From contig NC_012871.2 in the NCBI RefSeq assembly GCF_000003195.3, forward strand, positions 44,248,434 to 44,312,433: DNA of 64,000 nt, given 5' to 3'. Each line of letters starts with the position of its first letter. Within the stretch, counting starts at the first letter, position 1. Shown in pieces: positions 11,774-23,294 of this stretch. This stretch comes from Sorghum bicolor (lineage: Eukaryota; Streptophyta; Magnoliopsida; Poales; Poaceae). The translations under genes were made by a program, and so were the position numbers. The notes under the pieces are model-generated. The model had not been told where the DNA came from and made no database searches. It worked only from the letters and a program-made list of their open reading frames with translations.

Positions 11774-11819
11774 CAGGTGGGTATCTTGTACCCCTAATTC
11801 TATTGTCGGACACTTGTCC
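11774..11819 (-). ncRNA. Conserved 3'-UTR two-hairpin module, copy in C
   Basis: On the minus strand it carries the first stem GGACAAGTGTCC, the linker TAGAATTAGG and the second hairpin GGGTACAAGATACCC followed by ACCTGAG. Both stems are intact. Confidence 0.6.
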
Positions 11820-12711
11820 ATTTTTACCTCTTGTCTCACTTTTTCTCTTTTTTTTCGAGGTTTCAGGCACTTGCCCCTTTTTATTTCCTCGTATTCACTT
11901 TTTTTTCAGAGCACTCACCCTCCTGGAATAATGTAGCAAGTGGTAGTAACCAAAATATCTCGAGCATTTATTTCACGGGGAATAACAGAGATAGGATAAT
12001 ATTTTTGGCTATTCTCTCCTAGATAGGAGTAGAATAATTTTGGGTGAATCTAGATATGGAAATGAGTGGATGTATGTGGATGCGTACTTCTGGAGTAGAA
12101 GCAGCATGTATGAGTGAACGTGCACGTGAATCTTGATTTTAACTGCATGACAAGCTCCTAAGGGTCTACACAGCTTGACCACACTCAATGCTCATAAGCA
12201 GTAAAAAGTAAATGTATGGTTCATAGTCTACTAAGCTTGTATATATGGCTGTGGTAGGATTTTAAACTCTCATCATACAGGAACTCATCATGCAACATTT
12301 TAAAGATTTTCAAAGATAAAATTCTCCAGAATTCTAGCATCTCTAGGAACAGATAAATAGCAGCTCAACCTTCTCATATCATATCTGTTAACGACTTAGA
12401 CTTTTGATCAGGTACTCTTCCCTCAAATTCAGGTTTAGAGCAAACATTAAATTATAACAGTTATGCCTAAACTTGAGAGAGAGCTCAAATTTGAAAACTA
12501 GGTACTTGGCAGAGCAACTATTCATCATATCCATGTAAGAGTTTATCATTGAAGTTCAGTTTGGCATAGACACTTTATTTCTTTATTTATTTATTTAGCA
12601 AACTAAGCAAAGATATATATAAGCACAAAATGTTTAATTGGGATTTTATGATTATGCATTTTTTTATTATTTGAGTAAAGTATAAATGTGAGTAGAAACA
12701 CTTAGCTGGAT

Positions 12712-12737
12712 AAATGGGGGTGCTCTCCCCCAAGCAG
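12712..12737 (-). promoter_or_regulatory. Internal polypurine-like hairpin, element C
   Basis: On the minus strand TTGGGGGAGAGCACCCCCAT can pair GGGGG with CCCCC around a six-base loop. It is nearly the same as the D copy at 46961. Confidence 0.5.
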
Positions 12738-13267
12738 GATTTTAACGTAATTTCTTCTGATGTAGCTAGCAGGTGGCGTAGGTGTATTTGAATGTTGGCA
12801 GCACCTTGATAGCGATTAGGATATCCTCTGTCTGCTAGTCTTCGTTGATCCTTAAATTCTGTGGAGCTCAAATAGACAACAAAACTTTGTGGAACTGGTT
12901 AAGTGTTAGCATAGAATCTCTTAGCCTTTACCATGTTGAGCTTCCTCTAATAAATATTACTCTCTTTAGTAGGATCATAAATTTATTTTTATATTTTCAT
13001 TTTTACAGGACAAGAATATATTTATTTTATTTTACGCCACCACAGTGAATGGGTTTTATGCCACGAGCATACTCACATGGGGCTTATTGTTTTTAACATT
13101 TTTATTTTCTTTTCAAGATAGCATGATTAACTAACAAGCTATTTAAGGAAAGTAAATAATTTAAGAAAAAAGGGAATGCAGAAAGGATAAATATGGATAA
13201 TTACCGATTTTACCTTTCGGCGAGAGTTCAATGTTTTAAGTCTTCTCAACAAGACTTCTCACCGTGT

Positions 13268-13546
13268 TCATTCTTTAGGTGCGTCATTTGAGTTAGGTGT
13301 GGACCTTGACATCTGCACCTCTTGATACGGTGTCACCCATGTTTTTCGTTTGCCTAGCAGTTCGAAGTGCGGCGTTGGCAGCATCCTCCTCAGTGTGTTT
13401 GTGCTCGTGGATCCAGGTCCTTCACTTGGTAGAGTCTGGGAGTTGGAAAACTCCTCCATGTTTTGCTCGAAGTGTATCCTGCTCATAGAGACAAGGCAGA
13501 GATCAAGTGCATGGGCCCTATTGGTGGAAAACACCAACAGAACCAA
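13268..13546 (-). pseudogene. Remnant of an Athila-like pol-region linker in element C
   Basis: A 92-codon minus-strand frame ending in TWVTPYQEVQMSRSTPN matches the start of the D protease region (TPYQEVQTSRSTPN at about 45731). The protease domain that follows in D is missing here; the frame runs straight into the 3' UTR. No function is expected. Confidence 0.5.
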
Positions 13547-15261
13547 AAGTGTATTTGTTCCTCTCTAACCTTAAGCATAGTGAGCAAGACAAAGTTGATG
13601 GATGATAAGATCATAAGTGTAGCATTTAAAACATTTGTCATATCAGATCACTCAACCTTATGGAAAGATAATCTATCTAAGTAAATGTTTTTTCTTTACA
13701 TGACTATCATTTTCCAAAGATCGGATGTGCAACATTTTAGCTCATATGGTTAAGAGTGTGGGATCAAGAAGGTAGTACCGGAAACAAAGATTAAAGGACT
13801 AAACATGTTGAATCAATTGGGTTGGTTAATTTGGAGTTATAAATCATACATGTTTGTCTTTTTATCCATGTGCATGCCAGAATCAAGGAGAAGCTTATAA
13901 CAGTGACAGTCACATACCTTAAGATGTTACCTTAATTGAAGAGTGATGGTACAGTATCACCTTGTGGAAGCTTTTCTTTCTCAATGGTTCTGCATCTTGT
14001 TCGTGGCACTCTTCGTCTCGTTCCATGGATTATCTCTCAAGCTATGTCTTTCTTGTGCAAATTGTTAAACTTCATGTGTCTCCTTTATCTCCATTCTGAA
14101 TTTATCTCAGGACTTCTCAAATCGATTTTGAAAATTTTCCTACAGGGGTTAGTCCAACAAAATATACCAGTGTCTACATAAGCAATTTTTAGTTCAATAA
14201 AAAAATTAGACTCCATGTCTAATCAGATTAAGGAAGGCTATTTAATCTAAGCACCATGCTTAATTTAGATGCCAATGGAAGTATGTCGAGTACTTCCAAA
14301 CCAACACTTACTTATGAATAGACAAAGGTAGCATGACAACATTATAGAGATCTACTCAAGTGGGGACGAAGTAGAATGATTAGTGTTTAATAAATTGAGC
14401 ATGTCTTAAGGGTAGGGACAACCAACATAGCAACATGGCAAAGGATGTTTTTTTGTGTAAGGTATTCCCCCAGCTTGAACAAGTCAAGTTTGGATGAATT
14501 TAATTCAATGTTGCATGATGATTGGTTGGACATACCTTGTTGTTATTCTTCACTCTTTTACTTCAAGCCTGAATCGCGAAGATAACGGGATTGCTTTCCC
14601 CGAGCTGAATGTTGACATAATCTTTAATCTTGAATCCGCACAACACAGATGTTCTTCAATATTCTTGAGCTTCAAAATGTCAGTGATTGCAGCGCTTCCA
14701 AGTTGGTGAAGATATCTTGATCATTGGGGATTCTCTCTTTAAATCATGTTAAACTCAAATAGACAACAAAACTTGTGGCACCGATTAAACATTAGTAGAT
14801 GGCCACTTAAGCCTTAGTTGTCCAAGCTTTTTAGATTTTTCTTAATTCTTTTTCTAAGCAGAGTTTCAACAAGATCTCTTTCTTAATATATATATATATT
14901 GGGTTTTAATCTTTTTATGAAGCTAAAGGAAATGGAATAGGATGAATGCATGTTTATTTACTTTTATTTATTTTTTTTATTCCACCACGGTGAGTATCCG
15001 TGTGGGCTTTTACACACCACACAATTTATTCACACGGGGTTTTAGTATTTAAGACGCAATGAGTTATATAAAATATTTTTATTATATTTTCTAATGCAAT
15101 AATAATGTAGAAAGATAAATATGTTATGGAGAAATGATGATGAAAAATAAATATGCTAAAAACAAATGCAGAAAAGATAAATACAATAAACCTACTAAAG
15201 CTAGTGATACATTAAATTAGCAGACATCAAGATCATTATCAAAATCTTCACACCAATTGCT

Positions 15262-15279
15262 TCCCCTGCAACGGCGCCA
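15262..15279 (-). promoter_or_regulatory. Primer binding site of element C
   Basis: On the minus strand TGGCGCCGTTGCAGGGGA follows the 5' LTR. It differs from the tRNA-Asp-type site of A, D and F by one base. Confidence 0.85.
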
Positions 15280-15287
15280 AAAATGCT

Positions 15288-16765
15288 TGTTGACATTCGT
15301 TAAGTGCAATAAGAATAAGAAAAATACCGCAAGCACACAGAATATCATCGTAGCATTTTACCGGGAGTATTCCAGGTATCGTTATTTATATTTTACCACT
15401 GGGAAGCTAAGGTCAAAGAATCTGATAACTTACTATCATGCATCTACTAATTTAATAAACCAACTAGACTAAATTAGGGGTGAATGATATATGATAGGTA
15501 ATAATATAAAGGTGAGAATTCTATGATAAATGCGTAGATAGCCATAGCGGGAGGACAATGGGAGAGACTTGGGTTCCATTATACTTCTCTATTACTTCAG
15601 TTCTATGATAACAAAGAATGAATAGATATAGCAATCACATATTAGCACTTTGGGATATCAGAACACACACCACAGAAAGAGAACTGGAAGGGGGCTGGGA
15701 AGCTCTGACTACGGTCCTACAAACACCGATCCGAACGAGGTGGAATACGTCGACCGTTAGGGCTGTCACTACCCTAGGGCTACCACAACAATCCGCAGGA
15801 CTGGGTGCAACCTCAGGTAACCTCTAGTATAGACACCACGTCTACACTAACGATTACTACTCTAATTACCATGAATAACTAGAGCACTCGATGCGAATGG
15901 AGATCCTATGCCAAAATATAACAACTACACTACTCGATAATAATAAAGGCATAAAAGTAAATACAGAAGATAAATATATTAAAGCATAAGTCTTACAATA
16001 AATATAAAGACATACCAAAACTCTGTAGACTTCTCCAGAACCGAAGCGCAGATCCACTCTCCCTAACTCCCGACTAAAACTAATCTACTACATTAGAATG
16101 TCTAGCCCTAATTCTCTATAGAGGAAAGGTTATCCTTCGAGGGCACCTCTCAACTCTATAATGACATATTTTCCTCCAGGGGCCAGGGGCTTTGCTTATA
16201 TAGTCCTCATCCTTTGTGCGTTTTTGGTTCAGCAGGCGATGTGGTACAAAACTTTCCACCATATCTCATTAAAATGCACATAGACCTTAATGGACCAAAA
16301 TCTGATTTGGGCCCAATTAATCCCGCAGCTCTTTTATGTGGAGTCCTTTTATTAATATCTTTTGATTCCGAACTCCAAATATAGCAAATAATATATGCAT
16401 TTCGATCAGCTCGACGAGATCTTTGCAATGGTGTACTCCATTCTGTGATTGGTGCTTGTACCAGGGCGGGCGCCCTAGGATCAAGGGCGGGCGCCCTGGT
16501 CCCAGGCCTGTCTCGGCTACGCTTCGGTCGAGTTGCTTCTAGAGTCTTCCTGATTATGGAAAATTACCGCACACATTAATTCTCTATGTAAACCCGATGT
16601 GTGGGCCTTTCCTTCGTATTTCCTGATACCCCCCTACAGAAATAGACAAACACCAAAACTCGTGGAATTCTATCAGATAAAACCCTAAGTCTGGGTGTTG
16701 GTTGCATTTGGATCCTTTTCTTTATTCATTTGATGATTATATTTGGTACTTAAGGACCGTCAACA
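15288..16765 (-). repeat. 5' LTR of element C (right copy)
   Basis: This pairs with 9592-11072. A TATA box lies at 16195-16202 (minus) and a GC-rich pair near 16465-16500. A three-base length difference lies in a T-rich run. Confidence 0.92.
16195..16202 (-). promoter_or_regulatory. TATA box of C 5' LTR
   Basis: TATATAAG on the minus strand, the 5' LTR counterpart of the box at 10499 and so the likely promoter of the element. Confidence 0.7.
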
Positions 16766-17566
16766 CCTATTCCTATGTGTATAGGCTGCGCGTCATTGTG
16801 CCATTCGGAAGGGGGGTATCTATATCTGCGCGCAAAGGAAACCTTGCGGCCCTAACTTGTTAGACGAACCTTTGAAAGACTTCATAGTGAACCCTGCCGG
16901 CTTTCCTTGGAAGTGAGCTAAGAGGTCGATGGGCCTCGGGCGAAAGGGTAAATCATGACTCATGGGTAAAGATGTACAACCTCTGCAGAGTGTTAAATCT
17001 GGTATACTAGCCGTGCCCACGGATACGGGCGGCCCGTAAAGCTGACGGAATAGACGGACACTGATGAACATGATTAATGATGATAAATGATGGTTTATTA
17101 TGTTGTTTATATGTGTTATTCTTAATTCTTGTATACATTGATCATGTGGTTATGGGATTTAATTATGCTACCTTGACAATTGCTATCTAAATATAAATAT
17201 GCTATCTACATATAAAAGCTAAATGCAGTCAAACCAGTGTCAGCTATTTGAGCCTCATGAACCCCTGGTTATACTTGTTGAGTACGATATGTGCTCACTC
17301 TTGCAATTTCCCCCACACCTCAGGAGAAGTTTTGGGCTTGTGATCAACCAGTCAGTTGGATACTGTGGAGAGGAGTTAATACCCAAAGTTTAAAGTTGTC
17401 TATCCGCTGTTTGCTATTAAAGATTCTCTCTTTTATACTAAGTACATTATATAATTTATGCATTGTCTTTTGATATTACCCCTTATTTGTAGCTATATGT
17501 GAGATTTGACTTCTAAAACTCACATATGGTGCATATCTGGTTTTGTCCTTAAAATCAGATATTACA

Positions 17567-18072
17567 GAGAAAAAGCCTCTGATCAAGCCTAGAGCCACCA
17601 CATCAATTAGACATCTAGATTAGCATAGCTACATAGGATTAGAACTAGAAGGAGTCAATCTTCGATTGGTTTCCGGATCTGTCAAGAGAATTCTTGGTAA
17701 TTCTCTATTGTTCTTCTAATTGTTCATCTTTGTTCTTCAATATTATGAATATAACTTTGTTCTACTTCAATATATTGCTTATGACTTTGCTCTACTTGTT
17801 TATATTTAAGATTATATTGTTCTTAGTTTATCATGACTTTGCTCTACTTCCTAGTTAAAATGCTACATCGGTATTAATCTGTGCGCTTGCAGATCCCATT
17901 CATTATTTATTTAGATGAGCAACTGCATATTTCAATACCGCGTCTCTCATATCATGCTGGGGATGACAACTTGGCTTAAGTGGTATGAGGGATAGGTTTA
18001 GCATTTTTGGCACTGTTATCAGAATTAGAAAACTAAGTCTACTTTTGGTAATGATGTTAAGAATACCCAACA
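17567..18072 (+). repeat. 3' LTR of element A, second part
   Basis: The sequence resumes with the duplicated GAGAA, then AAAGCCTCTGATC, and ends CCCAACA before ACCTT. Between about 17832 and 17850 it skips roughly 700 bp present in the 5' LTR (about 925-1645). The join carries GACTTTGCTCTACTT, a short segment also found upstream. Confidence 0.92.
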
Positions 18073-18404
18073 ACCTTCAACTGAGTTTTTAATTCAGCGA
18101 GCTCATTTGGCGGCATCCGGTACGGTCTTCTAGAAATTGGTGCTGTACCTGGTATCAACTCTATAGCAAACTCTACTTCCCTATCTAGGGGAAGTCCTGA
18201 CAACTCTTCTGGAAAAACATCGGGAAACTCACAGACCACTGGGATTTGGGTTAAAGGAATCACTTGCGTAGCACAAGAGATGTTAGCAAAGTCAAACTGA
18301 CGAGGCAGGGGTACTTGAAAAGAACCACTGCCCTATGGCTCCCTAAGAGATAACACCCTTTTCCCTGCATCTATAACTGCATCCCACTCTTTCATCCAGT
18401 TCAT
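18073..18404 (-). pseudogene. Element H polyprotein: end of protease to start of RT (Tekay/Del type)
   Basis: The minus strand encodes MNWMKEWDAVIDAGKRVLSL (end of retropepsin). An in-frame stop and a linker follow, then [40 protein letters not shown] and KTQLK, the standard N-terminal flank of Tekay-type RT. It joins 1-166 through ACCTT. Element I begins at 18405, inside the protease. Upstream protease and gag of H are missing from the window. Confidence 0.88.
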
Positions 18405-19911
18405 TGTTGACACTTACTAACACCACTTAGATACTAGGTTGTCATCCCCAGCATGGTGCCAGAGTGTACAAAGGTATTTATGAATGTAAAGGCTCTCTAG
18501 AAAATAATCTATTCTATCCGCAAGCACACAGATAAAACACCTCATTGTAGCATTTCACCAGGTAAGTATTCTAGGTATCGTTATTTATAATTTTGCTTAG
18601 GAAAACAAATGGTTAAATGAAGATAAGGATAAACCTATCAAGGCATAGACTAGAGATAAACTTGCAAGAACATGATTACTAATGAGAAACTCGTCACACA
18701 GTCACTTACTTTGGCATGGGGTAAACTATAAAGATAATGATAATGAATTATAAGTTCATGGGTGAATAACACAGCGATTAGAAAATAGGCTACTCCTCAT
18801 ATATGTAAGGTGATGTCGAATTAGCTAGAGAATGGATTCTGAGTTATCTACTATCTAGTAAGTCACAATCTACTCTAGTTATCTACAAGATCATGTATAG
18901 CATAAAAGACTCTTCATTCATGTATAAGGAACATTGCTAAAGTAAATCAGAGCATCGCAAGACTTACTCCGCAATACAAATTCTACCTGTCCTATCAACG
19001 GAGGGTGGACTATAAAAGAATCAACGAAGCTATCATTATCACAAACTACCACACAACCCGGCCAATAGGATACATTTGCAAGTAAATAACATCTAAGCAC
19101 CACGCCCACATATGATCTAGCACTTAACTCCCGCGCGTCAAGAGCTAAGCGCTTTGCAAACTTATACATAAACTCATTATCAATCATAACTATATCAAAT
19201 ATAGAACTAGAGCAAACTAAGAACATAATAAATAGAGACATAATACAATTAGAACAAAGTATTAGAGAAAGATATGAATAATACCAATCTTTATTACCGA
19301 AGATCCGAATCCGAAGCATAGTGCTCTACTTCTCTAATTCTATCTAATCAATCCTCTAGACTTGAAGGATTAGGGAGTAGCTAATTCTAATTCTCTATGG
19401 GAAAGAAGTTCTAAACCCTAACTTTGATGGCTTCCTCTGATAATGATTTCTCCTCTCTCCCCCTGAGGTGGAGAGGCCTTGATTATGTAGTCCTTTCATG
19501 TGAATTTGGGCCGTCGGATCAAACCGACATTGATCACATGGTTTTCCTTAATCCTTTAGGTCGGTGGAGCATAATCCGCGAGGTTGGTTGTGATTAGCCC
19601 CGAGGCCAGGGCGGGCGCCCAAGGGGGGAGGGCGGGCGCCCTGCCCCCGAGCCCGTCCGGTCTCCCGTTCGTTCTCGTGGGTTCTGGACTCTTCTAGATT
19701 AAGGAAAATTGCGCGGCATGTAATTATCTCGTTATAAACATGACATGTGGGCCTTCTATCCATATTTTCTGATAACCCCCTATAGAAATAGAGAAATACC
19801 AAAGCTCATGGAATTCTGTCAGATAAAACCCTAATTCTAGATGTTTGGTGCATATTGATACTTTTCCATGTTTAGTTGATGGTTAAATTTAGTACTTAAG
19901 GACTGTCAACA
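18405..19911 (-). repeat. 3' LTR of element I
   Basis: In plus sense it opens TGTTGACACTTACT and closes GACTGTCAACA; on the minus strand it starts TGTTGACAGTCC. It has a GC-rich pair at 19608-19645. Its TATA position reads TACATAA and looks decayed. The partner LTR is lost, so the boundary rests on the TG/CA ends, polypurine tract and homology to A. Confidence 0.85.
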
Positions 19912-19932
19912 AACTCCCCCAAGCTTACCCTT
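19912..19932 (-). promoter_or_regulatory. Polypurine tract of element I
   Basis: On the minus strand GGTAAGCTTGGGGGAGTTTG precedes the 3' LTR, as in A, C and F. Confidence 0.85.
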
Positions 19933-20482
19933 TGCTTGTCCCTGAGCAAACAGCTAAACTCAGATGGATTAGGAGTTGCTTCGATGTTTTCTTTCCTGAT
20001 AGGCACACATGCTTTCATATAAAAATTCTCCCAGTTTAGAGTGAAGTGTCAAGGAGCTTAGTACCTATAGTTAAGTCGACCACTATTCCTCCTGTCTATA
20101 CTTCACCTTTGTTCCAGAGTTTTGCATAAGTTTTCAAAAATAAAGCTCATAGTTCCCAGCTATGATTCTCTCAAGTCTCTCTATATGTGGTATTTGTGGA
20201 TCCTTACAAAAAATGTCACTTACCTAGAGCTAATGGATATTTAAGTGGAGCTCATAGGTGTGAAAAAAGCTCATACATATGTTGTCTAATCGAGCCATGG
20301 ATCCAAAGGAACTCAGCATATAATTAAATCAAGATGTGCATGTGTGGTGGAGTAAATGATAGTGGAAATGTATAAGTGATGATAAAACTTACTTCTCATT
20401 GCTCCTCATATTGCTATCTCTCCTCCTCTTGATCTTTGCTTTGGGAGAACATGGGCTATCTTTTTTTCTTTTCTTTTTTTTT

Positions 20483-20528
20483 CAGGTGGGTAGTAAATAC
20501 CCCTAATTCTACTATCGGACACTTGTCC
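20483..20528 (-). ncRNA. 3'-UTR two-hairpin module, downstream copy in I
   Basis: On the minus strand it has GGACAAGTGTCC, a linker with TAGAATTAGG, and the hairpin GGGTATTTACTACCC, whose loop differs while the stem is kept. Confidence 0.6.
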
Positions 20529-20540
20529 ATTTTTTCCGCT

Positions 20541-20586
20541 CAAGTGGGTATCTTTGTACCCCTAATTCTACTCCGGACACTTGTCC
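20541..20586 (-). ncRNA. 3'-UTR two-hairpin module, upstream copy in I
   Basis: On the minus strand it has GGACAAGTGTCC, linker TAGAATTAGG and hairpin GGGTACAAAGATACCC. It lies 12 bp from the second copy, a tandem duplication like that in F. Confidence 0.6.
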
Positions 20587-21376
20587 ATTTTTACCTCTCG
20601 TCTCACTCTTTTTTCTTTCTTTTTCGAGGTTCCGGGCACTTGCCCCTTTTTATTTCCTGGCATTTTTTGCATAACCCATGCCTCTTCTGCATTGAATCTT
20701 TTTGGAGAGAGAGAATAACAACACTTGGGACAGTGAGTGATAATATTTTTAGCAATTTTAATGAATGGTGGTGGATGGTGTAGTAGATGTGTGCAAGTGA
20801 ATATCTTAATTTAACCACATGAAAAGCTCCTATGGGTCTACACAGCTCGATCAAACTCAATGTGAATATAGTAGCGAAAGATGTTATAGCAAGTATGGCT
20901 GTGGTAGGAATTTTGTCGTACTAGGAACTCATCATGTGATTTGCAAGTTTTCAAAATAAATCTCCAGAACTTAATGTAGTAGGAACAAGTAAACAGTAGC
21001 TCAAACTTTATATCATGCCTTTCTCTTACCTAGACCTTAGTTTTAGGTTCATGCTTCCATAGATAGAAATTTCAGTTTTAGTAATTCCTGGAAGAACTTG
21101 AATGTAAAAGCTAGGTGTTTGAAAGTAAGCAAACAAAGCAACTATTCATCATTTCCATCATGCATCTTTTTGGTCTTTTTTTAGAGATTAAACTTAGCAG
21201 GAAAAATAAAGCACACTTATCTACACACTCTTTTTATGTGGTTTTATGTTTATAGAATGCAGTAAATTAAAGCAAGAAAATATTTATTGGGTTTTCTAAG
21301 ATTTTCTTATATATAATTAAAACACTAAAATAGAAAAGAATTAATAAGAAGAGCAAATAAAAACTTACTTGATAAA

Positions 21377-21402
21377 ATGGGGAGGAACTCCCCCAAGCTG
21401 GA
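21377..21402 (-). promoter_or_regulatory. Internal polypurine-like hairpin, element I
   Basis: On the minus strand AGCTTGGGGGAGTTCCTCCC lies just after the env-position ORF and can pair GGGGAG with CTCCCC. Confidence 0.5.
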
Positions 21403-21416
21403 TGTGGTTGTCGGTC

Positions 21417-22973
21417 TTATCCAATGTTCCAGAATCGCATCATGGTGGTGATGTTGTCGTTCATTGTCGTGGTGTCTTGCCTCAGTTCTTGTACTGCAGT
21501 GGCGTGGTCCTGGTTCCATTTTTGTTGCTGTTCCAGGAGTCGTCCATGTTCCGCTTGCGTATCTTGGATGGCGAGGAGGGTGTTGTCGGTACGGGTGAAG
21601 AAAGCGCCGGCCTCTTTGTAGTAGTCATTCGTGAAAGCATAAGAGGCGTCGGAGTACCGTCCTGCATCGAATTGGGGCGGAGGTCTGGACCCTGAAGCTC
21701 CATATGGATAAGTGGAGTACCTGCCCGTATGGAAAGGCGGGTTTGTCCACTGGTGATCTTGGCTCTCCGGCCATGTCTCCTGTGTTGGCTCTTGTGGTTG
21801 AGCATGTCGAACCCATGGGTCCCGAAGGACTCGGGGGTTGTAGTCGCAATAATGCAGGTGCGCTGCTTCTTCCGGCCCGGGATCAGCTCCATACCAGGTG
21901 CGTTCTTCACAGGTGGTCATCCTTTTAGATGCCACTCGCTGTGGAGCTCTCTGGTTTACCGGTGTTACTGCAATCTCAATCAAATAATTTTGAACAACAT
22001 AGAGGCCAAGGTTCAGGTTAGGTAACCGAATCTTGCCTTTATTATTGTATAACATATACATTATGTTCTCCTCTTTTTTCAACATCCGAGCTTGCCTAAA
22101 TGTGTCATATCCATGATAAATTCGTAACTCGTCTATGAATTCCAATGACGAGTTTTCTAGCAAATGAAGACTAGAGGCTAGACGAGTGACGAGTGAAGTA
22201 CACCCTACAGGTCCCTGAATACTAGGTATACTAAGCCAATGAGAAACCAAAAGTGTAACAGGTGAAGTGGGTACTTTATTTATAGCAGCATATAGCAGTT
22301 GTAAATCTCCTATTCTTACTTTTCTAATATCATCACGATGGAAAAGATTGTACCCGAGCCATTTGTGGAACATCCTAAGAGTGGGGTGTTCCATGTCAGT
22401 GGTTTGGGCTTGGCTATAAAACTCATTTCTAGATATCTCTCTCTAGAACTAGTGTCTCTCAAAATTGGGTAAGTCGGAGTCAATGTCCAGGATACATCTT
22501 GAAGAGAAACCGAGATGGTCGCTCAGTTCTCTCCAAGACAACATAATGTCCTGTTTGAACATCCGAAAAGCGATTCCCCCCTCATAATATTGTAAAGTGC
22601 AAAGAAATTCAAGGGTGAGAAGACGGGAACCCAACTCAGTTATGTTCCAAAAATTTGTCCATCCTACCATCTGGAAAATTAAATCGAATTCAGTATCCAT
22701 ACCTATTTCTTGTAGCAAGATAGGATCAAGAGTGGGGGTGTGAATGAAATCCTTATTCTTTAGCTGCTGGTAAACTTCCTTCTCCCTGCGGGTCTTTAGT
22801 CCAAGGTCTCCTATCTTGAGGAGGACCTTGACTTGCTAATTAGATGAAGATGACGGAGGTGGCGGGGGCGTCGGGTCGATGCTCATCTCTGATTGGTGCG
22901 AGGAGTGTCGGGACGAGCTCCTCGTACTAATGTTCTGGAGGGCCTTCCCTGCGTTCTTCACCTTCTTGAACAT
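21417..22973 (-). pseudogene. Env-position ORF of element I (ATHILA ORF-1-like), three nonsense codons
   Basis: On the minus strand one frame of about 519 codons starts MFKKVKNAGKALQN at 22973 and ends at 21417. TAG codons break it at 22836-22838, 22449-22451 and 22443-22445. Without those it would be one protein: a basic Ser-rich N-terminus with a Pro run, a central globular part (QEIGMDTEFDLIFQ, WTNFWNITELGSR, TLRMFHKWLGYNLF), a Gln/Pro/Tyr-rich middle and a C-terminal heptad-like segment rich in Gln and Asp. I see no signal peptide or membrane helix, so env here means position only. It resembles the ATHILA ORF-1 family (recalled as Pfam PF03078; not checked). The gene has a candidate promoter and splice acceptor upstream. 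Confidence 0.8.
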
Positions 22974-22974
22974 C

Positions 22975-23131
22975 CTGCAAGCAAAAGTTGACACACACAC
23001 AACTAGTGGAAAATGTGAGAGAAAAATGTTAGTGGTCAGCTGTCCGAAATGTTAAGACAAGTTTTTATTTTGGCAGCACCTCCCCCTAAACAACTTTTAC
23101 TTCTGCTCTGGACAACGAGATCACTACTTAC
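22975..23131 (-). other. Candidate 5'-UTR intron before the env-position ORF
   Basis: On the minus strand GTAAGT (23131-23126) could be a donor, and TTTTGCTTGCAG ends at 22975 with the ATG starting two bases later at 22973. The acceptor context is strong; the donor choice is a guess. Confidence 0.4.
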
Positions 23132-23294
23132 TAGGTGAACCTTACTCTCTCACTAAAAGACTACCAAGATCTCTTCCACTCTTCTTCCCTTCTACTCTCC
23201 TTCTCTCTTTACTACAAGAGCTCCTTCTCTAGAAACTGAAACTTGCGTGGTTTTCTGGAATGCTTGTGTGAAGAAGTTGAAGGCAGGAAGTGGC

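Larger units (their letters stand above)
11093..15261 (-). other. Internal region of element C, essentially non-coding
   Basis: About 4.2 kb, AT-rich. The left third (minus-strand 3' region) aligns with the 3' regions of A and D, and the right part (13260-14700) aligns with D 44400-45800. No ORF longer than about 95 codons is credible. Landmarks are listed separately. Confidence 0.8.
9592..16765 (-). mobile_element. Element C: nearly non-coding Athila-like LTR element nested in B
   Basis: Two LTRs of about 1.48 kb flank 4.2 kb of internal DNA, all on the minus strand (primer binding site at right, polypurine tract at left). The flanks are CCTGT (9587-9591) and CCTAT (16766-16770), a 5-bp duplication with one later change. 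There is no gag core, RT or integrase, only a remnant near 13268-13546, so it is a large retrotransposon derivative needing trans-acting proteins. LTR identity is about 96.5% by hand count (roughly 50 differences). Confidence 0.9.
7359..17566 (+). mobile_element. Element B: long solo LTR (split by C)
   Basis: The sequence begins TGTAACACCC and ends GATATTACA, flanked on both sides by GAGAA (7354-7358 and 17567-17571). Without the nested element C it is about 3.03 kb. It has no primer binding site, polypurine tract or pol domain, so I read it as a solo LTR left by recombination between two LTRs. Length and the TGTAACACCC start suit a Tekay-like chromovirus. Plus orientation is preferred because of the TATA motif at 8001. 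Open frames in the GC-rich stretch (7583-8521) look incidental. Confidence 0.8.
167..18072 (+). mobile_element. Element A: Athila-like non-autonomous LTR retrotransposon carrying nested B and C
   Basis: The element begins TGTTGACGGTCC and ends AATACCCAACA, and is flanked by the perfect duplication ACCTT. It has a 5' LTR, a tRNA-Asp-type primer binding site, a broken gag, two protease-like domains, a long 3' UTR, a polypurine tract and a 3' LTR split by element B. It has no reverse transcriptase, RNase H or integrase, so it would need enzymes from another Athila-like element. Own sequence is 167-7358 plus 17567-18072. By hand I count about 26 substitutions over roughly 985 aligned LTR bases (about 2.6%). 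Confidence 0.92.

Noticed and set aside
21369..22025. Plus-strand ORFs opposite the env-position ORF of element I
   Set aside because: Antisense shadows of the minus-strand frame; no promoter or motif support.
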